DNA of 64,000 nucleotides, from NCBI GenBank assembly GCA_947489445.1, contig CANLDN010000002.1, positions 69,501 through 133,500 on the forward strand, given 5' to 3'. The stretch comes from an uncultured Paracoccaceae bacterium (GTDB lineage: Bacteria; Pseudomonadota; Alphaproteobacteria; Rhodobacterales; Rhodobacteraceae). Below, one piece after another: positions 8,497 to 18,318 of this stretch. Position 1 is the stretch's first letter; each line of letters begins with the position of its first letter. A program made the translations under genes and the position numbers. The notes under the pieces were generated by a model, which ran no database searches, was not told where the DNA came from, and worked only from the letters and a program-made list of their open reading frames with translations.

Positions 8497-9660
8497 ATGC
8501 GGGTATTGGATTCGATTTTCGTGTTGGCCGGTGGTGCTGCACTATTTGGCGGCTACACGGTATTTTCAAACCCACCATCCGCAGGTCAAGAGGCGACCGC
8601 ACAGGCACCGCGCCTGCCGCTTGTTGAGACAGCGCCCGCAGAGGTGGTAGAGTCAGTTGCTGGCATCCGCCAAACCGCCCTGTTGCGTGCCGCGTCTGAG
8701 GTCGTTGTAACGACCGAAGCAGCCGGGCGGGTCGCATGGGTCAACCCGAGTTTCCAGTTAGGTGAGCGCCTGCCCCGCGGTGCCGAGGTGTTCCGCCTTG
8801 ATGCAGCTCGGCTTGAAACGGACGTTGCGCGTGCCCGCGCAGATGTGGACGCTGCCAAAGCGGAGCGCGCGCGTCTTCTGCAGGAATTGGATCGGATCAG
8901 CACATTGGTTGATCGTAATGTGTCATCTCAGACCAGTCTGGTCACAACCCAAACCAACCTTGCCGCTGCAGAGGCGAAAGTTGCGCAAACAGAGGCCGCA
9001 TTTCTTGCGACTGAATTGGCGGTCAATGAGGCGACAATCGTCGCCCCATTTGATGCGGTCGTTGCCGCAGAAACCTTGTCCGAGGGGCAGTTTCTGCAAC
9101 CGGGCACGGAAGTCGGGCGACTGGTCAGCGCCGATAGCGCCGAACTTCTTGTGCGCCTGAATGCCGAGCAGCTTCAAAAGCTGGAGGAAGGTGGCGACCT
9201 GATCGGGCGTGATGTGATTGTCACAGCAACTGATGGGTCCGGAGCATCAAAGCCAGGCATCATCCGTAGGGTCGCACTTACCAGTGAAACAGCAACGCAA
9301 ACAACTGCCGTTCTGGTATCGGTGGACCAGCCGTTTTCCGAAGATGGCGGCGTGTTTCGCCTGAACAGCCTGTTCGAGGCGGAGTTTTCAATCCCGAATG
9401 CGCCCGGACGTTTGTTGTCGGTCCCGGTCGAGGCTGTTCAGGCTGAAAACCGCATATGGGTCGTTGAGGACGGCGCGCTGCGGCAAGTCGCGGCCACAAT
9501 CGACCGCCGCGTTAATGATCGCGTTCTGGTACAGTCAGAAGAACTGCTCCCTGGCGACAGCGTGCTTGTCACTCGCCTGCCCGCCGCAATCGAGGGGTTG
9601 AAGGTTGGCGTTGTCGAGCAATCGGATGCACGGCAAACCACTGCGGATATCTCCCAATGA
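8497..9660 (+). CDS. RND efflux periplasmic adaptor (membrane fusion protein)
   Basis: The 387-residue protein begins with a hydrophobic anchor (VLDSIFVLAGGAALFGGYTV), then the two lipoyl half-motifs (VVVTTEAAGRVAWVNPSFQL and NEATIVAPFDAVVAAETLSE) flanking a coiled-coil hairpin (about 95-155). The beta-barrel domain follows. Such adaptors bridge an inner-membrane RND pump and an outer-membrane channel. I chose ATG 8497, preceded by AAGGGG; the frame extends to a TTG at 8413 without support. Its stop overlaps the pump start (ATGA at 9657). No outer-membrane factor gene follows, so the pump probably borrows one from elsewhere. Confidence 0.9.
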   Translation: MRVLDSIFVLAGGAALFGGYTVFSNPPSAGQEATAQAPRLPLVETAPAEVVESVAGIRQTALLRAASEVVVTTEAAGRVAWVNPSFQLGERLPRGAEVFRLDAARLETDVARARADVDAAKAERARLLQELDRISTLVDRNVSSQTSLVTTQTNLAAAEAKVAQTEAAFLATELAVNEATIVAPFDAVVAAETLSEGQFLQPGTEVGRLVSADSAELLVRLNAEQLQKLEEGGDLIGRDVIVTATDGSGASKPGIIRRVALTSETATQTTAVLVSVDQPFSEDGGVFRLNSLFEAEFSIPNAPGRLLSVPVEAVQAENRIWVVEDGALRQVAATIDRRVNDRVLVQSEELLPGDSVLVTRLPAAIEGLKVGVVEQSDARQTTADISQ

Positions 9661-12600
9661 AGGGCCTCATTCGTTCCGCAGCGGCCAATCCCGTTTTTGC
9701 GAACCTTTTGATGGTCGGCTTGATCCTTGCGGGGATCGCCTCGGTCTTTTCAATCACCGTAAAGAACTTTCCCGAAATCAATCTGGGTGCGGTTCAGATC
9801 TCGGTCGTCTATCCTGGTGCCACACCAAGCGAGGTGACAGACACGATCATCCTGCCCATCGAAGGGAAAGTGCGCGCAATCGATGGTGTCCGGCGTCTTT
9901 CGGCAGAAGCGCGTGCAGGGATCGCGACGATCACTGCCACGCTTGATCGGGGCGTTTCAGTTCCGATTGTTCTGGACGATGTAAAATCAGCGGTTGGCGA
10001 AATCACGGTCTTCCCGTCCGGCTCTGAGACACCCGTCGTGTCAGAGGTTGAGGCGCCAGAACTGGCCATTCAGTTCATCCTGTCCGGCGACGTGCCGATG
10101 GCCGATCTCAAGGACCTGGCCTTTGTGGTGCGTGAGGATCTTTTGGCCGCCTTCTCCAATATATCCAGCGTCGATCTGTCAGGGGCACCGGCGGATCAAA
10201 TCGATATTCTGGTCTCGCAACGCACTTTGGATGCATATGGTTTCGGGCTGCGGGACCTTGCATCAAGGGTTGGCAATGAAAGCCTTGATCTGTCTGGTGG
10301 TACGATCCTGTCCGACCGCGAACGATTGCAACTGCGGACGGAAGGTAAGGCAGAAACCGGCACGGAATTCGCAGAACTTCCGATCCTCAGCTCGGCGGAT
10401 GGCGGCGTTGTACTGCTGGGCGACATTGCGACAGTAAATGATGATCTTGCCGATACAGGCGTGATTTCCCTGCTCAACGGCAAACCTGCAATCTTCCTGA
10501 CGATCAACCGCGAAGGCGATCAGCAAATCCTGGATCTTGTGGAAACCTCGCGCAGCTACATGGAAGAGCGGCTACAACCGCTCCTGCCGGAAAACGTGGC
10601 ATTGATTGAGTGGCGGAACGAGGCCGAATTGCTGACAGGTCGCATTGATCTTTTGTCTGAAAACGCGCTGATCGGGGCCGCACTGATCCTGATACTGCTG
10701 GCCATTACCCTTGAAGTGCGGATTGCGTTCTGGGTGGTCGTGGGGATTGCCACAGCCTTTGTCAGCTCATTTTCACTGATGGCGGTGTTCGGTGTCACGA
10801 TCAACCAGTTGTCGCTTTTTGGGTTTATTCTGGCGCTTGGGGTCGTGGTCGACGACGCAATTGTGGTGGGCGAAAACATCTTTGCCCGCAGACGTGTCGA
10901 ATCCGATCCATTGAAAGCCGCAGAAGAAGGGGTGCTGCGGGTCTCGGCCCCCGTCTTTTTTGCCGTTGCCACAACGATGTGCGCCTTTGTCCCACTCTTG
11001 ATGTTGCCGGGCACGTCGGGGTCATTCATCACGCCGGTCGCAGCCGTCGTACTGCTTGTGCTTTTCTTTTCGCTCATCGACAGTCTGTTCATCCTGCCAC
11101 ATCATCTTGCTCATGTTTCTACCACGCCGCCGCGCGCATGGACCCCACTTGGTTGGTTGGCCGCGATCAGACGCCTGATCGGTGGTGCCTTGGACAAGTT
11201 CGGCGATATTGCTGTGCGTAAGGCGGTCCGCTTTGCGGTCTGGCAACCGATATTCGTTATCCTTGTCAGCTTTGGACTATTCATCGCCTCTTTGGGCTTT
11301 CTCAGCAGTGGTGCCGTCAAGTTTGTCTTCTTTCCAGAAATCGAGGGTGACTATGTGGTTGCCACCGTATCCATGCCCGAAGGCACGTCAGAAATCGAAA
11401 CGCTCAAACGGGCAAGCGAGGTTTCGGAAGCGGCCGAACGTGTCGCGGCCATCATCGGTCAGGAAGAGAGCATGCCAAGCGAAACCGTGCTTGAGGCTGT
11501 GTCACTTGCCATTGGCTTTGCCGTTGCGGCCGGTGATCCGGGCGGCGTTGGCACTGGCTCCACTGATCGGGCTACGGTCGAAGCGAAGATCGTGGGTGCG
11601 GAACGCCGTGGTTTCAGCGCAGCACGTTTCGAAGAACTTTGGCGCGACGAGGCGTCCGGCATTCCCGGCATCGTTGATTTGACCTTTGCGTCATCCGTTG
11701 TGCCAATCGGTGCCGATATCGCGCTGCAGATTGGCGCACGCAGTGACGAAGCCCGATCCTATGCGGTTGCCCAGATACGCGCGGCATTGGATGCGCGGGC
11801 CGGTATCCTGTCGGTCCGAGATTCCGATTCGACAACCTCACAAGAGGCGGTCTTCCTGCCCAGCGAAACCGCGAAGTCACTTGGCATCACCGTAAATGAC
11901 GTCGCCCGCGAATTGCGGTCAGCGGTCTTTGGTGAGCGGGTTACAACATTGCAACGTGACGAAGAAGAAGTCGAAGTGCGCGTACGCCTGCCAGAGGCAG
12001 AGCGTGGAAATCTGGACGATCTGGCCAGCTATCGCATCCGGGTCGGCGAACAGTTCGTCCCGGTCAGCACGCTTGGTGAATTTTCGGTCACCAATGCGCC
12101 CAGCACGATCACCCGCGTCGACACACGGCGCATCACAACGCTTGAGGCTGATGTCGACGATGCAGTGACGACGGGCAGTGCCGAAATTCAGCTTATTCTG
12201 GATGAGGTTTTGCCTGCTGTTCAAGACCGATATCCGGATGTGACCGTCGCGCTGTCGGGCGAAGCCGAGGAGCAGGATGATTTTGGCCCAGCGCTGGCAG
12301 TAAACTTTGGCCTTGCGCTGTTTGCGATCGTCGCTTTGCTCAGCTTGGCGCTTGGGTCTTATGTCCAGCCGCTGCTGATCCTGCTGACCATCCCGTTTGG
12401 CTTTATGGGCGCGCTGACAGGCCATGCATTACTCGGGCTCGATCTAACCCTTTTGTCGGTCTTTGGTGTGGTTGGCCTTTCGGGTATTGTGATTAACGGC
12501 GCTCTGCTGCTGATCACAACGGCAAATCGCAACCAGACAGATGGACAATCTGCACCGGAGGCGATCACCGAGGCGGCGGTTTCACGTTTTCGCCCAATCT

Positions 12601-12821
12601 TTCTGACAACTCTGACGACTTTCCTGGGCGTCACCCCACTGGTGCTCGAGACGAGTATTCAGGCGCAATTCTTGATCCCGACGGCGGTTTCGCTTGGGTT
12701 CGGCATCCTGATTGGGTCATTCTTTGTGCTGTTGCTTGTTCCGGCCTATCTGAGCTTTGCCGACCGGATGGGAAGGTTTCTGGCCCGACCAGTTCCTATC
12801 TTTTCGTCCAGAAGTTCGTGA
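9657..12821 (+). CDS. RND-family efflux permease
   Basis: This 1054-residue inner-membrane proton-driven pump has the classic RND layout of a first TM helix (about 13-33), large periplasmic loops and two 6-TM bundles. The proton-relay region in TM4 reads LGVVVDDAIVVGENIFARRR (about residues 394-413) with the conserved tandem Asp. The second half repeats the pattern (FGVVGLSGIVINGALLLITT), where the acidic pair is absent, as is normal for the second bundle. The start overlaps the adaptor stop. Substrate class (drug, solvent, lipid) cannot be read. The gene converges with the cyclase gene. Confidence 0.93.
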   Translation: MKGLIRSAAANPVFANLLMVGLILAGIASVFSITVKNFPEINLGAVQISVVYPGATPSEVTDTIILPIEGKVRAIDGVRRLSAEARAGIATITATLDRGVSVPIVLDDVKSAVGEITVFPSGSETPVVSEVEAPELAIQFILSGDVPMADLKDLAFVVREDLLAAFSNISSVDLSGAPADQIDILVSQRTLDAYGFGLRDLASRVGNESLDLSGGTILSDRERLQLRTEGKAETGTEFAELPILSSADGGVVLLGDIATVNDDLADTGVISLLNGKPAIFLTINREGDQQILDLVETSRSYMEERLQPLLPENVALIEWRNEAELLTGRIDLLSENALIGAALILILLAITLEVRIAFWVVVGIATAFVSSFSLMAVFGVTINQLSLFGFILALGVVVDDAIVVGENIFARRRVESDPLKAAEEGVLRVSAPVFFAVATTMCAFVPLLMLPGTSGSFITPVAAVVLLVLFFSLIDSLFILPHHLAHVSTTPPRAWTPLGWLAAIRRLIGGALDKFGDIAVRKAVRFAVWQPIFVILVSFGLFIASLGFLSSGAVKFVFFPEIEGDYVVATVSMPEGTSEIETLKRASEVSEAAERVAAIIGQEESMPSETVLEAVSLAIGFAVAAGDPGGVGTGSTDRATVEAKIVGAERRGFSAARFEELWRDEASGIPGIVDLTFASSVVPIGADIALQIGARSDEARSYAVAQIRAALDARAGILSVRDSDSTTSQEAVFLPSETAKSLGITVNDVARELRSAVFGERVTTLQRDEEEVEVRVRLPEAERGNLDDLASYRIRVGEQFVPVSTLGEFSVTNAPSTITRVDTRRITTLEADVDDAVTTGSAEIQLILDEVLPAVQDRYPDVTVALSGEAEEQDDFGPALAVNFGLALFAIVALLSLALGSYVQPLLILLTIPFGFMGALTGHALLGLDLTLLSVFGVVGLSGIVINGALLLITTANRNQTDGQSAPEAITEAAVSRFRPIFLTTLTTFLGVTPLVLETSIQAQFLIPTAVSLGFGILIGSFFVLLLVPAYLSFADRMGRFLARPVPIFSSRSS

Positions 12822-12838
12822 AGCTATTATTGCTTAGA

Positions 12839-12850
12839 CCGGGAGCCCGG
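12839..12850. terminator. Short GC hairpin between convergent genes
   Basis: CCGGG-AG-CCCGG in the 54-base gap between the pump gene and the minus-strand cyclase gene could end transcription from either side. There is no clear T-run, so this is a weak call. Confidence 0.35.
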
Positions 12851-12875
12851 CAATCTTAAAGGTACGCTTCGTGCG

Positions 12876-15800
12876 TTACTGAAAAGACTTCACCAGGTTG
12901 TCCAGATCCTCTTGCGCCGCCTGAAAGAAGAGATGCGACCCTTGTTGTGAGACAAGTACCAGTGCTTGCCCGATTTCTCGTTCAATGATGTCCGCTGGTT
13001 GGCGCTGAGCACGATATAGTCGCGCTCGGATACGGTGGAATTCGGCTGCAAATCGGACATCGCCCTGATTAATTGATCGCTCAGCGATGCCGATCAATTC
13101 ATGTGCGCGTTCGATCCGACCGTGTTCAATACAAGCGCCAGCATAAAGAATGTGCCAACAGTTTGAGAAAGCGTTCGCACTGATCAACAAATCCATCCCT
13201 TTATCCGCCTCTACGAAACCAGAACCGGTTTTGCCGGATTGGATCATGCACAGCCCCTTGAAGAGATGCCCATGACCGAGCCAGTAAGAGATACCGTTGT
13301 TCTTACAGACATCAATGAGTTCCTGCCCATGCAACCCTGCCCGATCGAAATCACCGATAAGCATCGGATGAAGGCATCCAGCAAAGGCGAGAACGTGCGC
13401 TATGTCATGGGCACGTTTTGATTTTCGTGCAGCGTCAATAACGCGATCACCCCAATGCCTGGCTTCTTCCAGATTTGCAGAGAGTGTGTGGGCCTCGGCC
13501 AGTCCCATCATCACCATTAATGCATGATCGCCGTGCATCAACCGCAGTGCTGGACCGTGTTGAGCCTCGTCATAAAGCGACATGAACTTATGATAAGCGG
13601 AAATGGCGGGCTGTATCTCAGCGCCGAACAGCAAAGATGTTGCCTGGGCACGGCGTGCAATGAGGCGATCAATGTTGGTACCACGCTCCGCGACCTCTAC
13701 CATCTTGTCGGCTATCTGTTTTTGCACATCGATGCTGGCGTTCGTCACCGACCATTTCGAAAACAGGGATGCAACGACGCTCTCGGTTGATCCAAACCTG
13801 CTTGCAGCTTCAACCGCGCGTTCCATTTCGTCTTTGACGGCAGATGAATTGTACCCTTCGGCTGCAATCAGCGCGCCGACAAGCGTTGTTCTGATCGATG
13901 TCTCGATTTTCGAACTTTCTTGTGTCTCCTGCGCGCGTGCAATTGCCTCAAGGCCGCTCCGCAAATGTTGAACAGCCTCATAATAAGCCGATCTTTGGTT
14001 GGCGAGCGTGCCTGCACGAAGCCATTCCTGAGCGGATGCAACGGGTTCCCCCGCATAAGAAAACTGCATACCCAATACATGCGGCATTGCCTCTGCCACC
14101 TCTGGAAAGTCTTCCCGGATGGTCGCGACGATCCGGCTATGCAATGCATTTCTATCGCGTCGCAAGAGCATTTGATAAATGGAATCTCTTACAAGCATTT
14201 GCCGAAATTTGATCGCCTCACCAAACAGGCTATGCCCGTCTTCAATGATACCAGCTTGTTTGAGTTCTTCGATCGCTGCATTGAACATGTCGGCGGGAAG
14301 ATCGGCAACGCGGGCAAGAATTGCGACAGGAAATTCGCGACCAATTGCGGCAGCAATCGAAGAAATGGACCGTCCCTTTTTTAACCGATCCAATCGCGCG
14401 AGTAGTGTTTCTGATAGCGTTGCAGGAATGTCTTCCAAGAAATGGACGGGTCTGTTCTCTCCGGTTGAGGCGAGATAATTCCGCGTCAGCTCTTCCGCGA
14501 AAATTGGCACGCCACCCGATCTTTCGACGATCGCCTCTAACATGATCGCCGATTTTGGTGTTTCCGGAACCAGAGAACGGATCATGGCGTGCGTTGCTTC
14601 ATTTGACAACTTTGCCAGTTTAATCAGATCCGGTGTGTGTGCCTTGATCCATTCAGGTAAAATCGAAGATCGAGACGTACTAATCACCAAGGCGGGATAT
14701 TGATCCAGAGTCGTCAAAACCTTGTCGAGCACTTCTTCGGTAGATGGATCCATCCATTGCGAATCTTCGACCAGCAAGACGGGTTGTCTTGTGATTATTT
14801 CGATCAGGATTTCCGAAAGATGCGTTAGCGTAAGTTGCCGCTTCTGATGTGCGTTCCAGCCGCGCAGAGATTGCTCAGCGCCCAGATCAAAACCAAACAA
14901 ATCCGCGATAACACACAGGCGCTCTTGGGTGACAGGACCAAACTGTTCCAACAGTTTGGTTATCTTGGCAACGAACCCCTGCTGACTGTCCGATGCAACA
15001 AAGCCTGCCGCGCGCTGCAACTGGTACCTTAACGGAAAAAACTCAGTCGCTGTTTGATAGGGCGAACATTGCAGGAGAACGCCAGACAGCACGTTGGTGT
15101 CGGTGTTAAACAGAGCTTCGCGCACCAGTCGAGATTTACCAATCCCACCTTCGCCAGAAACGAAAACAACCTGCTTGGCCGTCTTTGATTTCTCGCGCTT
15201 TGCTTTGAGCTTTTCCAGTTCAATTTCGCGGCCGGAAAAGGCAGTCTGCCGCTGAGACACGCGCAGGGCATCAAACCTGCTTTCTATCTGACTGGTTCCG
15301 ATGATTTTGAAGGCCGGAACGGGGCGGTCAAACCCCTTTACGTGGTGTTTTCCGAGATCTGCACATCGAAAGGTATCTCCAATCATACGCCGGGTCGCCC
15401 CGGCGACGATAATCTCGCCGGGATCAGCCAAGGATTGAAGCCGTGCAGCAAGGTTAAGCGTCTTTCCAACCGCACCCTGCCCCATGAATTCGCGTTTGCG
15501 ATCAACGCCACCGACGACGGTGAGGCCCGTGGCAATCCCAATACGCACTTTCGTATTGTCGCCATCGCGTGGCGGCAACGCATCGACAGCTTCAAGTACT
15601 GCAAGACTGGCTGCGACCGCCTTTTCAGCATCGTGATCTGACGAGCGCGGATAACCAAAGTAAGCCAAAATACCGTCGCCAGCATATTGCGCGATATGCG
15701 CATCATACGGAGCGATCGCCGTCATGATTGTCTGCCTGAACTGTTCGATGTGAAAAAGCAGCTCTTCCGGATCCATCCGCGCCGAAAGTGCTGTTGATCC

Positions 15801-16085
15801 AACCAGGTCACAAAACAATACTGTGAGCATACGTCGTTGCGCGACCTGAACAACATCTGCCGCAGGCTCAGCGGTTGAACGGGTATCGGCTGAGTATGCC
15901 TTGATCGCGCTTAGCAATCTGCGGCGATCACCAACTGATTTGATCCCCATCTCGCGAAGGTCATCCGTTGTCAGCTCACCCAGAATGTCGATGCTGACAT
16001 CGTTTCGTAGAAAAAGCTCGCCATAGTTTTCAAACCCGATATCTGACAGCCAGGCGAGGATTGGATCGGCTTTCACGTCACTCAA
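12876..16085 (-). CDS. SAM domain / class III adenylate cyclase / AAA-type ATPase regulator
   Basis: This 1069-residue soluble protein has an N-terminal SAM domain (about 8-64), then a class III nucleotide cyclase domain (about 84-262). The metal Asp residues are in LFCDLVGST (D93) and YAGDGILAYFG (D137), with the transition-state Asn and Arg in LNLAARL (N211, R215). An ATPase domain follows with Walker A GEGGIGKS (311-318) and a Walker-B-like LLVEDSQWMD. The C-terminal half is helical and TPR-like. All catalytic positions I can check are present, so cAMP synthesis is likely. The frame begins at TTG 16085 overlapping the stop of the upstream oxidase gene (TTGA); GTG 16076 is an alternative. 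What it senses is unknown. Confidence 0.88.
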   Translation of the reverse strand: MSDVKADPILAWLSDIGFENYGELFLRNDVSIDILGELTTDDLREMGIKSVGDRRRLLSAIKAYSADTRSTAEPAADVVQVAQRRMLTVLFCDLVGSTALSARMDPEELLFHIEQFRQTIMTAIAPYDAHIAQYAGDGILAYFGYPRSSDHDAEKAVAASLAVLEAVDALPPRDGDNTKVRIGIATGLTVVGGVDRKREFMGQGAVGKTLNLAARLQSLADPGEIIVAGATRRMIGDTFRCADLGKHHVKGFDRPVPAFKIIGTSQIESRFDALRVSQRQTAFSGREIELEKLKAKREKSKTAKQVVFVSGEGGIGKSRLVREALFNTDTNVLSGVLLQCSPYQTATEFFPLRYQLQRAAGFVASDSQQGFVAKITKLLEQFGPVTQERLCVIADLFGFDLGAEQSLRGWNAHQKRQLTLTHLSEILIEIITRQPVLLVEDSQWMDPSTEEVLDKVLTTLDQYPALVISTSRSSILPEWIKAHTPDLIKLAKLSNEATHAMIRSLVPETPKSAIMLEAIVERSGGVPIFAEELTRNYLASTGENRPVHFLEDIPATLSETLLARLDRLKKGRSISSIAAAIGREFPVAILARVADLPADMFNAAIEELKQAGIIEDGHSLFGEAIKFRQMLVRDSIYQMLLRRDRNALHSRIVATIREDFPEVAEAMPHVLGMQFSYAGEPVASAQEWLRAGTLANQRSAYYEAVQHLRSGLEAIARAQETQESSKIETSIRTTLVGALIAAEGYNSSAVKDEMERAVEAASRFGSTESVVASLFSKWSVTNASIDVQKQIADKMVEVAERGTNIDRLIARRAQATSLLFGAEIQPAISAYHKFMSLYDEAQHGPALRLMHGDHALMVMMGLAEAHTLSANLEEARHWGDRVIDAARKSKRAHDIAHVLAFAGCLHPMLIGDFDRAGLHGQELIDVCKNNGISYWLGHGHLFKGLCMIQSGKTGSGFVEADKGMDLLISANAFSNCWHILYAGACIEHGRIERAHELIGIAERSINQGDVRFAAEFHRIRARLYRAQRQPADIIEREIGQALVLVSQQGSHLFFQAAQEDLDNLVKSFQ

Positions 16086-17740
16086 ATGGCCCCGTCCGAT
16101 GTCTTGGCCATGATCGCTTTGTGACCGTGCAGATAGTCAATCGGTTGCTTCCATGCTTTCACAACATCTGGGTAATCTTGCGACGAAGGTTCCGCATCGT
16201 CATCGTACTGTGGGGGCTGCGGGATTTGTTGTGCAAATGTAAAACGTGTTTCCGGGTCGTATTTCTGCTTGACCCAAGAAAGTAACGGTACAGCAAAACC
16301 CCAATAGTTTTCAGCATAGTCAGGCACTTGGACGCTGGCATAGTTCTGATAGACGTGGCCATTCCAGTGTTTTTCTATTGTTTTGTTCCAGTTCCACATG
16401 AACGTTTCCGATGCTTCCCTTTCATCCGGAGTGTACCAAAAGACGTCCATCACCACATCGTACAAAACGTCGCGGTGGATAAATGCGCTTTCCCAAATAG
16501 GATAACTATTTATGGCGCCGGTATACACCTCAAGATAGCCGTAGGTCAGCATGTTCGGGCTATCGAGAACGAAACGATCAAGTATGTGGGTCCAATCTTT
16601 GGTATCGACTGGCTTTGCGATATATCTTGATGATTTGTCTTCGAATGGCATGCCCTTTGCTTCATCAATGACGGGCTGCTCCTGTGGTTTGTTGAGAAGC
16701 CAATCAAGAACGTCTTCATAAGAGCCAGTCTTGATAAACTGGGTGACGCAACCCGTTGTCGCCTGCAGGGTTTCCATTGATTTTGCGGCTTCAGCAGGAT
16801 CGCCCACCCACAAGCCCCGCACCAAAAAAACGGGTATCATGGGTTCATATTTGGGTCCATTTGGATCCAGATAGTTTTGCCATACCCAGAGCACTTGCAG
16901 CGTCAGGTTTTCGCCATAGGGGCTGTTGACGATATATTTTTCATCTAGCAACGCCATGACTTTTGCGCAGTTCTTGCGATCTTCGGGGGTGGTCATCGGC
17001 CAAGCAAGCGCCCAGCCCGTACAGCTATCCAAGGTGTACAACTTGTAAGTGACCGATAGCAGCACCCCGAAATTTCCACCCGTTCCGCCGCGCATTGCCC
17101 ACCACAAATCCGTGTTTTGAGACGCGCTTGCTAACACAACAGAGCCATCAGCAAGCAACACACGCATTTCGATGACGTTATCGCAATTCATGCCAAACGT
17201 TGCCGATGTGAAGCCAATGCCACCACCTTGCACATAACCACCAATGCAAACGCCATCGCATTCACCGCCTGGGACATGCAAATTATAAGGCGCAAGGGCT
17301 GCATTGAATTTGCGGAACGAACATCCAGCACCGACAACGACAGACATATTTCTGTGGTCAATCACCACATCGTCAAGCCCGCTCACATCAATCAGAACAC
17401 CCGAACCTTGCGAAAAACCTGCGGTGCAATGCCCCCCGGAACGGACGGTGAATGGCATGGGGCTTTTATGCGCCAACTCAAGCGCAACAGCGACATCTGT
17501 TTCACTTTCACAAAAGACGATCATTGAAGGGTACTGATTGAACACAGGGTTGGACAGCATACGGTCGTGATCATATTGAAGATCTGTGGGCAGGACGATG
17601 TACCCAACAAGACCGTCTTGTGCATTACTCAGTTCTTGTCGCGATATCCCAAGGCTATTGAAAACATCATCTGGCACCGCTTTGAACCCATCAATAATTG
17701 ACTGGTCCCGCGCTCTATGTGTTGAGTGGCTCTTTGGCAT
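16082..17740 (-). CDS. FAD-linked oxidase, berberine-bridge-enzyme type
   Basis: This 552-residue protein has the PCMH-type FAD domain (about 60-240) and a C-terminal BBE motif (YQNYASVQVPDYAENYWG). The bicovalent flavin attachment pattern is present: His104 in VRSGGHCTAG and Cys161 in GGECDGVCIGGYVQGGG. Such enzymes oxidise sugars, alcohols or alkaloid-like molecules with O2. No signal peptide is seen, so a cytoplasmic location is likely. A GAGGAC ribosome site precedes ATG 17740. Its stop overlaps the start of the cyclase/ATPase gene, so the two are probably one transcript and translationally linked. The substrate is unknown. Confidence 0.87.
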   Translation of the reverse strand: MPKSHSTHRARDQSIIDGFKAVPDDVFNSLGISRQELSNAQDGLVGYIVLPTDLQYDHDRMLSNPVFNQYPSMIVFCESETDVAVALELAHKSPMPFTVRSGGHCTAGFSQGSGVLIDVSGLDDVVIDHRNMSVVVGAGCSFRKFNAALAPYNLHVPGGECDGVCIGGYVQGGGIGFTSATFGMNCDNVIEMRVLLADGSVVLASASQNTDLWWAMRGGTGGNFGVLLSVTYKLYTLDSCTGWALAWPMTTPEDRKNCAKVMALLDEKYIVNSPYGENLTLQVLWVWQNYLDPNGPKYEPMIPVFLVRGLWVGDPAEAAKSMETLQATTGCVTQFIKTGSYEDVLDWLLNKPQEQPVIDEAKGMPFEDKSSRYIAKPVDTKDWTHILDRFVLDSPNMLTYGYLEVYTGAINSYPIWESAFIHRDVLYDVVMDVFWYTPDEREASETFMWNWNKTIEKHWNGHVYQNYASVQVPDYAENYWGFAVPLLSWVKQKYDPETRFTFAQQIPQPPQYDDDAEPSSQDYPDVVKAWKQPIDYLHGHKAIMAKTSDGAI

Positions 17741-18318
17741 GATCTTGTCCTCTTGAATATTCGCAATTCAAAGTATCGAACTCAGAAAAACTATGGGGTA
17801 ATGCAAATACGTGTTTAGGCACTGATGGTTAGGTTGTCAGGATGTCAGATCTCCGACAGTTGCATTAATGATACGGGTAGTGGTTGCCGCTAGGTTAAGC
17901 AATGAAAAATCATCCGTACTCAAAAGATTTTGACGTCGGTGTGTTCCGATGCAGAAACACGTCGATAGAGCGGACCTTGTAGGCGCCGCGTGGCAGTCCG
18001 GTCATCACGAACGACCGAGATTACCGTATTGCCCAATCTGCACCCTTGGGCGTTGAAATCAGACAAGCCGCAACAGGCTTCGCGTAAAAATCGGAAGCCG
18101 AGCATAACGCCGCCCACTTCATCTGACCGTGTTTGAACCCCGACCAATGATGATGGCAGCACTCCCCGGTCTATCATTTGCGTGGACCCAATCCATTGCT
18201 GCGACGCGGCGACGATTTGGGTAGCCATTCGCCTACGAAAACGATCAGATACACGCACTGAGTCCCGCTCGGTGGAGTGGGCAAGCGGCATAGCCGTTCG
18301 TTTCTAGGGAGTTGAAAT
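17741..18318. other. 578-base gap with no recognisable gene
   Basis: This lies between the divergent oxidase and phnD genes and must hold both promoters. A minus-strand open frame (18291 down to 17920, 123 codons) has no ribosome site and no family I recognise. I looked for a Pho box (CTGTCAT repeats) ahead of phnD and did not find a convincing one. Confidence 0.5.

Noticed and set aside
17920..18291. Possible transposase or regulator remnant on the minus strand
   Set aside because: I looked for a DDE, HTH or known-family pattern and found none, and there are no inverted repeats at its ends.
17741..18318. Pho box ahead of phnD
   Set aside because: No pair of CTGTCAT-like repeats at the proper spacing could be found.
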